Shown here one piece after another: positions 45,246-54,068 of a DNA stretch of 64,000 bases. The position numbers and the translations under genes are program-made. The notes beneath the pieces were generated by a model that was given only the letters and a program-made list of their open reading frames with translations, was not told the DNA's origin and did not search any database. The stretch covers positions 1,364,001-1,428,000 of the forward strand of contig NC_021741.1 of NCBI RefSeq assembly GCF_000422085.1. Direction: 5' to 3'. Every line of letters begins with the position of its first letter. Position 1 is the first letter of the stretch. The DNA comes from Serratia liquefaciens ATCC 27592 (lineage in GTDB: Bacteria; Pseudomonadota; Gammaproteobacteria; Enterobacterales; Enterobacteriaceae).

Positions 45246-46460
45246 TCAGTCCAAATGTTTCGGCGTCTCGCGCCTGAATCCCAGACCGATAATCCGGCCA
45301 AACAAATGTGGCAACCAACGGCTGTTGCCTACCCGGGCCATCAGTTTGGAGCTCTCGCCGGCACGGCGTTTTTTCGGCCTGCGCTGGCTCATTTTGATTT
45401 GCAGGAACTGAGTGGCTTTGGTGGGGAAGTTGCGGCGTCGCTGTACCTGCTGCAGGTGTTTTAGCTGCAAGCGCTGGCTGCGCAGCGGGGGAATGATCGC
45501 GTTGGCGGTCGCGACTGCATCCTGAATCGCCAGATTCACCCCAACGCCACCGATGGGTGACATGGCGTGCGCGGCATCGCCAATGCACAGCACGCCCGGC
45601 TTGGCCCACTGATCCAGACGATCGATGCGGATGCTGAGCAGCTTCACCTGTTGCCAACTGACGATCGTTTGCAGGCGATGATCCTGGAACGGTGCCACCT
45701 CGGCAATCTGCAGTAAAAAATTCTCCAGTCCGTCTTGTTGGATCGCCTCGAAGCTGCCTTTGTCGATCGAATAGCCACACTGCCAGTATTCACCCCGGTC
45801 GATCATGATGAAGTTTTGCTTTGGTCCGGTGTGGCCCATCGACCAGGCCGGATCGCCTTCCTGTTTATCGATTTTCATCCACAACACGTCACGCGGTGAG
45901 CCAAAACTGTGGCTGCTGAGAGAAGCCTGTTCACGCACCACCGAGTTGCGTCCGTCGGTACCTATCACCAACTGGCAGCGAACGCGGATCGGCCCTTCCG
46001 GCGTGTCCGCCAGCACGCCGCAGACCTGGCCGCGATCGTACAACAGCTGGTGCACCTGCGCGGACTTGATCAGTGTGAATTCGGGAAAGGCGGCGGCCTT
46101 TTCTGCCAGAAAGTTGAGAAACTCCCATTGCGGCATAAAGGCGATAAATTTGCAGCGGGTTGGCAAGCGTGTGAAGTCTGCCAGCCGAATGTCACGCCCG
46201 GCGATCTCGGCATGCAGCGTTTCCGCACGCTGGTGTGGCAGAGCCAGCAATGCTTCCAGCAGGCCAAGCTGGTGCATGATTTCCAGCGTCGAGGGGTGAA
46301 TGGTATCGCCGCGAAAATCTCGCAGAAAATCGGCGTGTTTTTCCAGCACCGTCACGTTAATGCCAGCCCGAGCCAACAAATAGCCGAGCATCAGCCCGGC
46401 GGGGCCGCCGCCAACGATACAGCAACGGGTGACATAAGGCGTGATCAGGGACTGTGGCAT
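45246..46460 (-). CDS. FAD-dependent (class A) monooxygenase, probably Fur-regulated
   Basis: 404 residues of the p-hydroxybenzoate-hydroxylase/UbiH fold: GGGPAGLMLG (FAD ADP site), GTDGRNSVVRE (DG motif), CIGDAAHAMSPIGGVGVNLAIQ (GD motif). It would hydroxylate an aromatic or related substrate with NAD(P)H and O2. ATG 46460 follows GAGGT; an upstream extension into the AT-rich promoter is rejected. A strong Fur box 55 bp upstream suggests expression in iron limitation. Substrate unknown; no siderophore genes are adjacent. Confidence 0.87.
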   Translation of the reverse strand: MPQSLITPYVTRCCIVGGGPAGLMLGYLLARAGINVTVLEKHADFLRDFRGDTIHPSTLEIMHQLGLLEALLALPHQRAETLHAEIAGRDIRLADFTRLPTRCKFIAFMPQWEFLNFLAEKAAAFPEFTLIKSAQVHQLLYDRGQVCGVLADTPEGPIRVRCQLVIGTDGRNSVVREQASLSSHSFGSPRDVLWMKIDKQEGDPAWSMGHTGPKQNFIMIDRGEYWQCGYSIDKGSFEAIQQDGLENFLLQIAEVAPFQDHRLQTIVSWQQVKLLSIRIDRLDQWAKPGVLCIGDAAHAMSPIGGVGVNLAIQDAVATANAIIPPLRSQRLQLKHLQQVQRRRNFPTKATQFLQIKMSQRRPKKRRAGESSKLMARVGNSRWLPHLFGRIIGLGFRRETPKHLD

Positions 46461-46514
46461 AGCGGTGACCTCAACGAGTCGCATCCTGCAAATCGTTATT
46501 GAAAACTTTATTGT

Positions 46515-46533
46515 GATAATGATTATCAATATC
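46515..46533 (-). promoter_or_regulatory. Fur box upstream of the flavoprotein monooxygenase
   Basis: GATAATGATTATCAATATC matches the 19-bp Fur consensus GATAATGATAATCATTATC at 17 positions. It lies 55 bp before ATG 46460. The rest of the 316-bp gap to the LysR gene at 46777 shows no gene or clear motif. Confidence 0.8.
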
Positions 46534-46776
46534 AAATAAGGCTGTCAACCCGTGGCACTGTGTGGTCAAAGAGTGAAAACCGATTTTTACCCGTGCTCGC
46601 CTGGCGTCAGGCTTTACCTCATGCTGAATGGCAGCCCCGTCGTCACCGGCGGGCAGGGGGAAGAGTATTCCCGAACGCCTTGCTGAAAGCGGTTGACCCG
46701 CGATGCCTGACGCGCCATGTTTATCCATAAATCGGTATTATTTTGATTAATGGTTCTTAAAAACGGGACGGTCAGT

Positions 46777-47646
46777 ATGGGGCGTGTCACCTTTGATCTC
46801 GAAGATCTGCGCAGTTACGTTACCGGTATTGAGTTGGGCAGTTTCGCCAAAGCGGCGGAGCGGCTGGGGCGCTCAACCTCGGCAGTCAGCGCGCACCTGA
46901 AAAAGCTGGAGCAACAGGTTGGCACCCCGATTCTGCGCAAGGCCGGGCGCAACATGGTGATGACCGAGGCCGGCGAGACATTGCTGGGCTACGCCCGCCG
47001 GCTGCTGGAGTTGAACGATGAGGCCGCCGCGGCGGTGCGCGGGCTGGATTTGCATGGCCGGGTACGCTTGGGGTTACAGGAGGACTTCGGGGAAACCTTT
47101 TTGCCGCAGGTGTTGGGCAGTTTCACTCGCGCGCATCCGCGTGTGCGCATCGAAGCGCGGATCGCCCGCAATGCCGAGCTGATCGACTGGGTATTGAAAG
47201 GGGAGCTGGATTTGTCGCTGGCGTGGGACGGGGGCATCAGCACGCCATTTCACCAGGCGCTGGGGCAAAGGCAAATGCACTGGATCGCCTCGCCTGATTT
47301 TGATCTGTCGCTCTGGCGCAGTGGGCATGAACCGCTGCCGCTGGTGATGTTCGACGCCCCTTGCCTGATGCGCAGTGCGGCGACGCAGGCATTGGATCGC
47401 GCCGGGATTGCGTGGCGTGTCGCCTTTACCAGCCGTAGCCTGAATGGCGTATGGGCCGCCGTCAGCGCCGGGCTGGGAGTGACGGTACGCACCGATGCCG
47501 GGCTGCCGTCGGGATTATCCCTTCTGCCGCCCGGCATGTTACCGACGTTAAGCCCGCTTGGCGTGGTGTTGCATCGCGCACAAGAAACTCCAACGGCGGC
47601 CATTCAGCGGTTGGCGCAAATCGTGGCCGACAGAATCAAAAACTAG
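46777..47646 (+). CDS. LysR-family transcriptional regulator
   Basis: 289 residues from ATG 46777 (GGGACGG upstream); an in-frame ATG at 46750 lacks a ribosome site. N-terminal HTH: FDLEDLRSYVTGIELGSFAKAAERLGRSTSAVSAHLKKLE. Effector domain follows (RVRLGLQEDFGETFLPQVLG). Divergent from the Fur-box monooxygenase gene. It is convergent with sseA, sharing a CTAG that holds both stop codons. Target and ligand unknown. Confidence 0.9.
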   Translation: MGRVTFDLEDLRSYVTGIELGSFAKAAERLGRSTSAVSAHLKKLEQQVGTPILRKAGRNMVMTEAGETLLGYARRLLELNDEAAAAVRGLDLHGRVRLGLQEDFGETFLPQVLGSFTRAHPRVRIEARIARNAELIDWVLKGELDLSLAWDGGISTPFHQALGQRQMHWIASPDFDLSLWRSGHEPLPLVMFDAPCLMRSAATQALDRAGIAWRVAFTSRSLNGVWAAVSAGLGVTVRTDAGLPSGLSLLPPGMLPTLSPLGVVLHRAQETPTAAIQRLAQIVADRIKN

Positions 47647-48494
47647 TCCTGCTCGATCGGCTGATTGCCGCTCAGCGCACCCCATTCGGTCCAGGCGCCG
47701 TCATACAGTTTCACCTGTTTTGCATCGAGGGAAAGCAGGCCAAAAGCCAGCACTGCCGCAGTTACCCCGGAGCCACAGCTGGTGATGATTGGCCCGTTGA
47801 GATCGACGCCCTTGTCGCTGAAGGTTTTCTTGAGGGCTTCCAGCGATTTGAAGCGGCCGTTTTCCAGCAGTTCGCCGTAAGGAATATTGATGCTGCCGGG
47901 AATATGGCCACGGTGCAGGCCGGGGCGCGGCTCTGGGGCTTCAGCGTAAAAACGCGGTGCGGCGCGTGCGTCGAGGATCTGCACCTGCGTGTTCAGCGCC
48001 TGTTCCACCTGCTGCATAGTGACTACCGCGTCTGCATTGAAGCGGGCGTTGAAGGTTTGCTGCGTGCGTTGCGTTGCGCCGGTTGCCAGCGGTTGGCCCA
48101 GCGCAGTCCAGCCGTTGAGGCCTTCGTCCAGCACATAAACCTGCTGCGCGCCAAAGTTACGGAAGGTCCACCAGCCGCGTGGGGCAGAGAACTGATTGCC
48201 CTCGTCATAGAACACAATGGTGTGTTGATCGCTAATGCCCAACTTGCCTGCCGCCGCGCTGAAGGCTTCCGCCGTAGGCAGCATATGCGGCAGATCGGTG
48301 TTTTTATCCGCGATGTCATCGATATCGAAGTACACCGCGCCCGGGATATGACCGCGTTCAAATTCGGCAAGCATATCTTTTTTCGGTACCAGGCCGACCG
48401 GAGACATTCTGACATCGACCACGACCAGATTTTCATCGTTGATATGTTGTGCAAGCCATTGGGGAGTAACCAGAAACGGAGAGTTCATCGTCAT
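47643..48494 (-). CDS. sseA: 3-mercaptopyruvate sulfurtransferase
   Basis: 283 residues with two rhodanese domains; the active cysteine is C240 in the MPST-type loop CGSGVTA. First-domain segments VDVRMSPVGLVPKKDMLAEFERGHIPGAV and FYDEGNQFSAPRGWW match SseA. It transfers sulfur from 3-mercaptopyruvate to thiophilic acceptors. ATG 48494 has AGG upstream. Convergent with the LysR gene, stops overlapping in CTAG. Confidence 0.92.
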   Translation of the reverse strand: MTMNSPFLVTPQWLAQHINDENLVVVDVRMSPVGLVPKKDMLAEFERGHIPGAVYFDIDDIADKNTDLPHMLPTAEAFSAAAGKLGISDQHTIVFYDEGNQFSAPRGWWTFRNFGAQQVYVLDEGLNGWTALGQPLATGATQRTQQTFNARFNADAVVTMQQVEQALNTQVQILDARAAPRFYAEAPEPRPGLHRGHIPGSINIPYGELLENGRFKSLEALKKTFSDKGVDLNGPIITSCGSGVTAAVLAFGLLSLDAKQVKLYDGAWTEWGALSGNQPIEQD

Positions 48495-48591
48495 TGTTCG
48501 CCTGTGGTGAAAACGGTTTTTCACTATACACCAGCGCGCACTCCGATGAGGTAAGATGTTAGCTCAATGGCGAAAACGGGAGCCAGGCGGG

Positions 48592-49008
48592 ATGACGGAT
48601 AAGCATTTTGGTGGCGCGAAAATCGCGCTGTTGTGCGGCAACAGCGTGCTGACCTATCAGCGAGACGACAAGCCCGACATTCCCTGGCCTGGCTGCTGGG
48701 ATCTGCCCGGTGGCGGGCGCGAAAACGACGAAACGCCGCTGCAATGCGTGCAGCGGGAAACCCTGGAAGAGTTCGGCCTGCGGATTGCCGCGGGGCAGGT
48801 TCTTCACCAGCAGCGCTACGAGGGGATTTTCGCCGGCTATCCACCGACCTGGTTTATGCTGGGCGAAATCACCCCGCAGCAGATTGCCGCCATCCGCTTT
48901 GGCGATGAAGGGCAGCGTTGGCAGATGATGACACTCGACCGCTTTATCCATCACCCGCAGGGGATCTCCCATCTTCAACAGCGGCTGGCGGAGCACCTGC
49001 AGCGTTAG
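48592..49008 (+). CDS. NUDIX hydrolase
   Basis: 138 residues. The NUDIX box G-x5-E-x7-REUxEExGU is seen as GGRENDE through RETLEEFGL. Threonine replaces the usual hydrophobic residue after RE. PGCWDLPGGG precedes it. Hydrolyses a nucleoside diphosphate linked to another moiety; the substrate is unknown. Start at 48592 (GGCGGG close by) matches the length of relatives; 48556 with GAGG is an alternative. Convergent overlap of 4 bp with the DUF523 gene. Confidence 0.85.
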   Translation: MTDKHFGGAKIALLCGNSVLTYQRDDKPDIPWPGCWDLPGGGRENDETPLQCVQRETLEEFGLRIAAGQVLHQQRYEGIFAGYPPTWFMLGEITPQQIAAIRFGDEGQRWQMMTLDRFIHHPQGISHLQQRLAEHLQR

Positions 49009-49505
49009 GGTAGCTCCTCGGCCTCCACCCGGGCGATCAGCGCCTCCAACTGACGGTCGGAAAAGACCTCAATGCCATTCTGACGCAGCAGTTCGGCGGT
49101 GACGCCGCTGCCGGGTTTGGTCTGGCCGCTGAAAGAACCGTCGTAGATAAATTGGCTGCCGCAGGACGGGCTGCCGTCGGTGAGCAGGGCAAAGCGGCAG
49201 CCGTGGCGCCGCGCGGTTTCCAGCGCCAGATGGGCGCCAAGCAGGTAACTGTCGGTGACGTCACCGCCGCTGATCTCCATAACCCGAGCCCGTTGCGCGA
49301 GCACCGTGGCCCCTTCGGCGGCCGGAGTGATTTCTGCTGAGGGACGTGGCGTGGAGAAGCCGGCGGCCAGTTCCGGGCAGCAAACCACTAAACGGCCTTC
49401 GCGCTGCCAGCGCAGCAGGGTGAGATGGGGCAACGGTTTATCGGAACCGTTATAGCGAACCTTAAAACCGGCCAAGCAGGCGCTGAATAAAATTTTTGAC
49501 GGCAT
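49005..49505 (-). CDS. DUF523 family protein
   Basis: 166 residues: KILFSACLAGFKVRYNG at the N-terminus and LLTDGSPSCGSQFIYDGSFSGQT later, with several conserved cysteines (SACLAG, VVCCPE, SPSCGS) that may bind a metal or cluster. This is the DUF523 (YbbK-like) domain of uncertain function. ATG 49505 matches the usual family start; an upstream extension to 49541 is possible. Confidence 0.87.
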   Translation of the reverse strand: MPSKILFSACLAGFKVRYNGSDKPLPHLTLLRWQREGRLVVCCPELAAGFSTPRPSAEITPAAEGATVLAQRARVMEISGGDVTDSYLLGAHLALETARRHGCRFALLTDGSPSCGSQFIYDGSFSGQTKPGSGVTAELLRQNGIEVFSDRQLEALIARVEAEELP

Positions 49506-49576
49506 GGGTCTGTCTCTGTCGCAGTGGCGAAAGCGTGGCACAGGTGGCCCACGCGCGCGGCTTTAACATAGCAGAA

Positions 49577-50251
49577 TCAACCCGCCGAGGGCAGGGCCAA
49601 ACGGTTAATCTCCACCGGTTCAAGGATGCGCAAGTCTGTCTCGCGCCGTGCCACGGCCAACATTGCCAGTCCGATACGTTCGGTGGTGGTGACCTGATTG
49701 GGGAACAGCCGTTGGGCGCCAAACCACAGCGGTTTAAAAAGCCGGTACAGCAGATCATAAAGCCGGGTTCGGGAGCGGATGCCGTGCAGCGGCACGATAA
49801 CGCCCGGGCGGAACATCACCGCATGGAACGGCAGCGCCAACAAGGCATTTTCGGTTGCGCCCTTGACCCGTGCCCACATGCTGCGGCCTTGCTCGCTGCT
49901 GTCGGTGCCGACGCCGGAGACATAAATAAAGACCATGTTCGGGTTTAACCGCGCCAGCGGGCGGCCCGCAGCCAGCGTCAGATCGTAGGTCAGGGCACGG
50001 TAGCGTGCTTCGCTCATGCCGGCGGAAGATACGCCAAGGCAGAAGAAGCAGGCGTCGTAGCCGCTGAGCTGAGTCTCCAGGGCGGATAAATCACTCAGAT
50101 CGGGCAACGTCAGTTGGCGGAGCTTGGCATCGCTTTGCGCCAGTTCACTGCGGCCGATGCTCAGCACTTCCGTCACCTGCGGATCGAGCAGACATTCGCG
50201 CAGTGCGCCTTGCCCGACCATGCCGCTGGCACCGAATATTATCACTTTCAT
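49577..50251 (-). CDS. NAD(P)H-binding (atypical SDR/NmrA-like) protein
   Basis: 224 residues. N-terminal Rossmann motif IFGASGMVGQGAL. The catalytic SDR serine/tyrosine set is not clearly present, as in many atypical SDRs. The family resembles YwnB/NmrA-like reductases or sensors. AGGAGA precedes the ATG, and the start overlaps the stop of the AraC gene (ATGA), so the two are translationally coupled. Confidence 0.85.
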   Translation of the reverse strand: MKVIIFGASGMVGQGALRECLLDPQVTEVLSIGRSELAQSDAKLRQLTLPDLSDLSALETQLSGYDACFFCLGVSSAGMSEARYRALTYDLTLAAGRPLARLNPNMVFIYVSGVGTDSSEQGRSMWARVKGATENALLALPFHAVMFRPGVIVPLHGIRSRTRLYDLLYRLFKPLWFGAQRLFPNQVTTTERIGLAMLAVARRETDLRILEPVEINRLALPSAG

Positions 50252-51273
50252 AACCTGTTCTCCTGACGCCCGGCGATGCGTTGATGACGCCAACGGTTCG
50301 GCGTTTGTGATTCCCATTGCATAAAGGCACGGCTAAATGAATTCAGTTCTTCGAACCCGAGCACGAAGGCAATTTCACCGGGCTCCAGATCGGTATCCGA
50401 CAGCAGATGACAGGCCGTACGGTGGCGGGTTTTATCCAACAGTTGCTGATAGCTGTAGCCGTGCTGTTGCAGACGACGCTGCAGGGTGCGTGGGCTGAGG
50501 TACAACTCGGCAGCCACGCTGTTTACGCTGGGTCGTTGTCCGCGCATGCTACGGGTGAGGATCGCCATCACCCGTGCGGGCAAACTGTCGTCCTGCTCGA
50601 CCTTGGCCAACTCGGCTTCCAGCCCAGGCAGCAGCACGGCCAGCATGTCCTGGTTATAGGTGATAAAGGGCTGCTGCATCAGCGCACGATCAAATATCAA
50701 CACGTCCAACGGGGCGTCGAAGCGGATCGGACAGCTAAAATGGCGCAGCAACGGCGAAGCGGGATCGTGGTGCCGCGTCAGTTCAATCGCCCTCGGTTGA
50801 ATAGCCAGGCCGGTGCCACGACGGCACAGAGTGGTGATGGACGCAAACATGGCGTCCACCAACAGCTCAGGGGCATGACCTTCGGCCATGGTCCAACGGG
50901 TGTGCAACCGCACGGCCTCGCCGTCTTCCGTCAGCGTCAGTTCTTCGGGACACACCAACCGCTTGTAGCGGGCGACTTTTTGCAAGGCCTCCCCCAGCGT
51001 CGCAGAATGCAGCGCCGCGACCGAAGCGATATCGTAATGCTCGGGTGCGACGTCACTGCCGAGGCGAAGACCAAAGGCCGTATCATCGGTCAGGCGCGGG
51101 AGCGCCTGCCAAATATCAAAAAATTGCCTGGTGGAAAGCTTGACCTTTTCGCGCCCGTGGCTGAGTAGCCCGCTGGGGAGGCCGGCCAGTTGACCAAGCT
51201 TTTCAATATCCACCCCCAGCGCTTTGAGACGAATGGCTAAGGCGCTGGAGACCGGGATTTGATCGCTGCTCAT
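50248..51273 (-). CDS. AraC-family transcriptional regulator
   Basis: 341 residues. N-terminal arabinose-binding-like region (YDIASVAALHSATLGEALQKVARYKRL) and C-terminal double HTH (about 240-335: SVNSVAAELYLSPRTLQRRL, EIAFVLGFEELNSFSRAFMQW). This OruR/ArgR-like AraC type often controls adjacent oxidoreductases. Here it lies between the SDR gene at 51282 and the coupled NAD(P)-binding gene, all on the minus strand and probably co-transcribed. Confidence 0.9.
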   Translation of the reverse strand: MSSDQIPVSSALAIRLKALGVDIEKLGQLAGLPSGLLSHGREKVKLSTRQFFDIWQALPRLTDDTAFGLRLGSDVAPEHYDIASVAALHSATLGEALQKVARYKRLVCPEELTLTEDGEAVRLHTRWTMAEGHAPELLVDAMFASITTLCRRGTGLAIQPRAIELTRHHDPASPLLRHFSCPIRFDAPLDVLIFDRALMQQPFITYNQDMLAVLLPGLEAELAKVEQDDSLPARVMAILTRSMRGQRPSVNSVAAELYLSPRTLQRRLQQHGYSYQQLLDKTRHRTACHLLSDTDLEPGEIAFVLGFEELNSFSRAFMQWESQTPNRWRHQRIAGRQENRL

Positions 51274-51281
51274 GGTGTTCC

Positions 51282-52166
51282 TTATGATTTGCCAGCCACC
51301 AACGCCGCCATGGTTTCGTGATCCGGTTGGCTATCGTCCCGGTCGGTGCTCAGGCTGAGGTAACGGAATTTGGCATCCGCCGCTTCACGTTCGGCCTGCA
51401 CCTGTCCGGCGATAAATACCGCATCGCTGCCGAGTAACAGGCGCAGCGGGGGTTCATCCATCTCGGCGATCTGCAAGATAACCTGCGCGGCCTTGGCCGG
51501 GTCGCCGGGTTGGTGGCCGTTATGCTGTTGCAAGTAGTCTAGCATGGGCCCAAGCGTTGCCTGATAAGCGGCGCTGACAGGGGCGATGGTCATTGATGAG
51601 CCGGCCCAGTCGGTGCGGAAGCCGCCGGGTTCAACCAGGGTCACCTTCACGCCGAAGGGCGCAATTTCTTTTGCCAGCGATTCGGAGAAGCCTTCGACCG
51701 CCCACTTGGCGGTGTGGTAAGCGCTCAGACCCGGTACGCCAAGGCGTGCGCCTATGGTGGAGATCTGAATGATATGGCCGCTGCCCTGTTGACGCAGCAC
51801 CGGTAGCGCCGCGCGGGTGACGTTAAAAACGCCATAGAAATTGGTATCGACCTGGGCGCGGAAATCGGCTTCATCGGCATCTTCCACCGGCGCGATGTTG
51901 CCATAGCCGGCATTGTTGACCACCACATCCAGTCGGCCGAAGCTGTCTATTGCTGTCTGTACCGCACGTTTGGCGGCCACGGCGTCAGTAACGTCCAACG
52001 CCACGGTGACCACTTGCTCACCGTACTGTTCCACCAGCGGCTGTAACTGCTGTGGCTGGCGTGCGGTCGCGACCAGACGGTGGCCGGCGGCCAAAACAGC
52101 CTGCGCCAACTGCTGGCCCAAACCGCGTGAACTGCCGGTAATTAACCATACCTGAGACTGAGACAT
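51282..52166 (-). CDS. Short-chain dehydrogenase/reductase
   Basis: 294 residues with TGSSRGLG (cofactor loop), NNAGYG, serine in IQISTIGAR and YHTAK (YxxxK), so the catalytic set is complete. AAGGTGG precedes ATG 52166. It starts the probable three-gene unit SDR, AraC, NAD(P)-binding protein. Substrate unknown. Confidence 0.88.
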   Translation of the reverse strand: MSQSQVWLITGSSRGLGQQLAQAVLAAGHRLVATARQPQQLQPLVEQYGEQVVTVALDVTDAVAAKRAVQTAIDSFGRLDVVVNNAGYGNIAPVEDADEADFRAQVDTNFYGVFNVTRAALPVLRQQGSGHIIQISTIGARLGVPGLSAYHTAKWAVEGFSESLAKEIAPFGVKVTLVEPGGFRTDWAGSSMTIAPVSAAYQATLGPMLDYLQQHNGHQPGDPAKAAQVILQIAEMDEPPLRLLLGSDAVFIAGQVQAEREAADAKFRYLSLSTDRDDSQPDHETMAALVAGKS

Positions 52167-52249
52167 AACCACCTTCCTGTACCTGCTTGTTGAAGAGGTT
52201 CTACTCTAGAAGGTTCGGCCACATGCGGATAATCCGATTGCGCCAGAGT

Positions 52250-53704
52250 TTAATCCGATCGCGCCAATGTGATGTCGCGCTCTGGGGCGTGCGCCAGCAT
52301 CAGCATTTGAATGGTCTCGCCAACCCGTTGCACCGCTTGTTCAATCTCTGGCGTCAGCTTGGGCGCATAGTTGATACGCAGGCAGTTACGGTATTTACCG
52401 GAGGCGGAAAAAATGCTGCCGACGGCGATCTGCACACCCTGTTGTTCCAAATGGCGATTTAGCCGCAGGGTATCAAACGCTTCATCCAGCTCAATCCACA
52501 GCATAAAGCCGCCGCGTGGTTGGCTAACACGGGTACCGGGCGGGAAGTACTTCATAATCCATCCGGTCATCACGTCCCGGTTCTGCTGGTAGCGGGTACG
52601 CATGCGCCGCAAATGTTGCAGATAGTGGCCGTGGCGGATGAATTCGGCAATCGCCAGCTGCGGCTGGGTCGCGGTAGAGCCGGTGCCGATATATTTCATG
52701 TGCAACACGCGCTCCAGATAACGCCCTGGGGCAATCCAGCCGATGCGCAGGCCGGGTGCCAGCGTTTTGGAGAACGAGCTGCACAGCAATACCCGGCCGT
52801 CTTCATCGAAGGATTTGATGGTGCGAGGCCTTGGGTATTGGTAGGCGATATCACCGTATACGTCGTCTTCGATGATCGTCACATCGTAGCGCTGCGCCAG
52901 CGTCAGCAAACGCTGTTTACGCTCCTCCGGCATAATGTAACCCAAGGGGTTATTGCAGTTGGGCGTCAACAGAATGGTTTTCACCGGCCACTGCTCCAGC
53001 GCCAGTTCCAGCGCCTCCAGGCTGATCCCGGTCAGCGGATCGGTAGGGATTTCCAACGCCTTCATGCCCAACCCTTTCAGCGTTTGCATGGTGCCGTGAA
53101 AGCAGGGGGAGTCTACCGCCACGATATCCCCCGGCTGGCAGACGGCGCGCAGGCCGGTGAACAACGCCTCGTGGCAGCCGGTGGTGATCACCAGCTGGTC
53201 GGCGCTAATCTGGCAACCGGAGTCCAGCAGCAGCCGGGCGATTTGTTCACGCAAGCCGATAACGCCTTGAATGCTGTCGTAGAGCAGGCTGCGCAGATCG
53301 CCGTGACGGCCCAGGGTGCCCAGCGCTTTGGTCAACGGTTTCAGCGTAGGTTCGCTGATATCCGGCATGCCACGGCCGAGCTGGATCACATCTTCGCGCG
53401 GTTTATTTCGGATCAGTTCCAGTACCTGCTCCCACTGCGAAATATCCACCGGTCGCTGCACCGGACGGGTGACGGCGGGAAGCTCGGCCAGAGTGCGGCG
53501 CCTTTGTACGAAATAGCCGGATTTGGGGCGCGCTTCCACCAGTTGGGTCTCTTCCAGCAGGCGATAGGCCTGTTGCACCGTGCTGATGCTGACGCCGTGT
53601 TCCAGGCTTAGCGCGCGCACCGACGGCAGACGATCGCCGGCCGGATAGAGCCCCTGTTCGATGCGTTGGCTAAGGAGCGCGGCCAGGGTGGCGTAGCGTG
53701 TCAT
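52250..53704 (-). CDS. MocR-type regulator (GntR HTH fused to PLP aminotransferase domain)
   Basis: 484 residues. GntR winged HTH at 1-70 (AGDRLPSVRALSLEHGVSISTVQQAYRLLEE), a linker, then a fold-type I aminotransferase domain with LTPNCNNPLGYIM and the PLP lysine in SSFSKTLAPGLRIGW. MocR proteins sense PLP or amino-group ligands. Divergent from the DUF1127-GST pair with a 178-bp gap, which it may control. The extended frame to 53809 is rejected, as it would occupy the promoter region. Confidence 0.9.
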   Translation of the reverse strand: MTRYATLAALLSQRIEQGLYPAGDRLPSVRALSLEHGVSISTVQQAYRLLEETQLVEARPKSGYFVQRRRTLAELPAVTRPVQRPVDISQWEQVLELIRNKPREDVIQLGRGMPDISEPTLKPLTKALGTLGRHGDLRSLLYDSIQGVIGLREQIARLLLDSGCQISADQLVITTGCHEALFTGLRAVCQPGDIVAVDSPCFHGTMQTLKGLGMKALEIPTDPLTGISLEALELALEQWPVKTILLTPNCNNPLGYIMPEERKQRLLTLAQRYDVTIIEDDVYGDIAYQYPRPRTIKSFDEDGRVLLCSSFSKTLAPGLRIGWIAPGRYLERVLHMKYIGTGSTATQPQLAIAEFIRHGHYLQHLRRMRTRYQQNRDVMTGWIMKYFPPGTRVSQPRGGFMLWIELDEAFDTLRLNRHLEQQGVQIAVGSIFSASGKYRNCLRINYAPKLTPEIEQAVQRVGETIQMLMLAHAPERDITLARSD

Positions 53705-53882
53705 ACAGATACCCAAAGTGAGAGTGGTTGAGGAAAAAACCGGTACAGATGAGATTAAATTAGACCATTCAGATAGGCAGAGACAGCTTTTGTATGGAAA
53801 AAATATCAACGCCCTGAATCTGTATTGTTTTTCGCGCGATCAGCATCATAGGTTTCGTGGCCAAACCGAAAGAGGATCTGTG

Positions 53883-54068
53883 ATGAGCATTTCTGTTGAG
53901 AGCGAACCGGTACAACACCGGGCGAGATTTCCACTTTGGCAGTTGTACCTGCAGCGTTATCGCACCCGTAGATCTTTGTTGCAGTTGGACGATGCCCAAC
54001 TGGCGGACATTGGTCTGTCGCGCGCGCAGGCAATGCAAGAAGGGCGCAAGCCTTTTTGGAGAACATAA
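53883..54068 (+). CDS. DUF1127 small protein
   Basis: 61 residues, basic and amphipathic, with FPLWQLYLQRYRTRRSLLQLDDAQLADIGLSRAQAMQEG, the DUF1127 (YjiS-like) pattern ending in a short conserved helix. Such proteins have been linked to RNA turnover and phosphate or stress responses in alphaproteobacteria. It is followed directly, with no gap, by the GST gene. GAGGATCTG precedes the ATG. Confidence 0.88.
   Translation: MSISVESEPVQHRARFPLWQLYLQRYRTRRSLLQLDDAQLADIGLSRAQAMQEGRKPFWRT

Noticed and set aside
46471..46728. 85-codon minus-strand frame between the FAD monooxygenase and LysR genes
   Set aside because: It would cover the Fur box region and has no ribosome site or family similarity.
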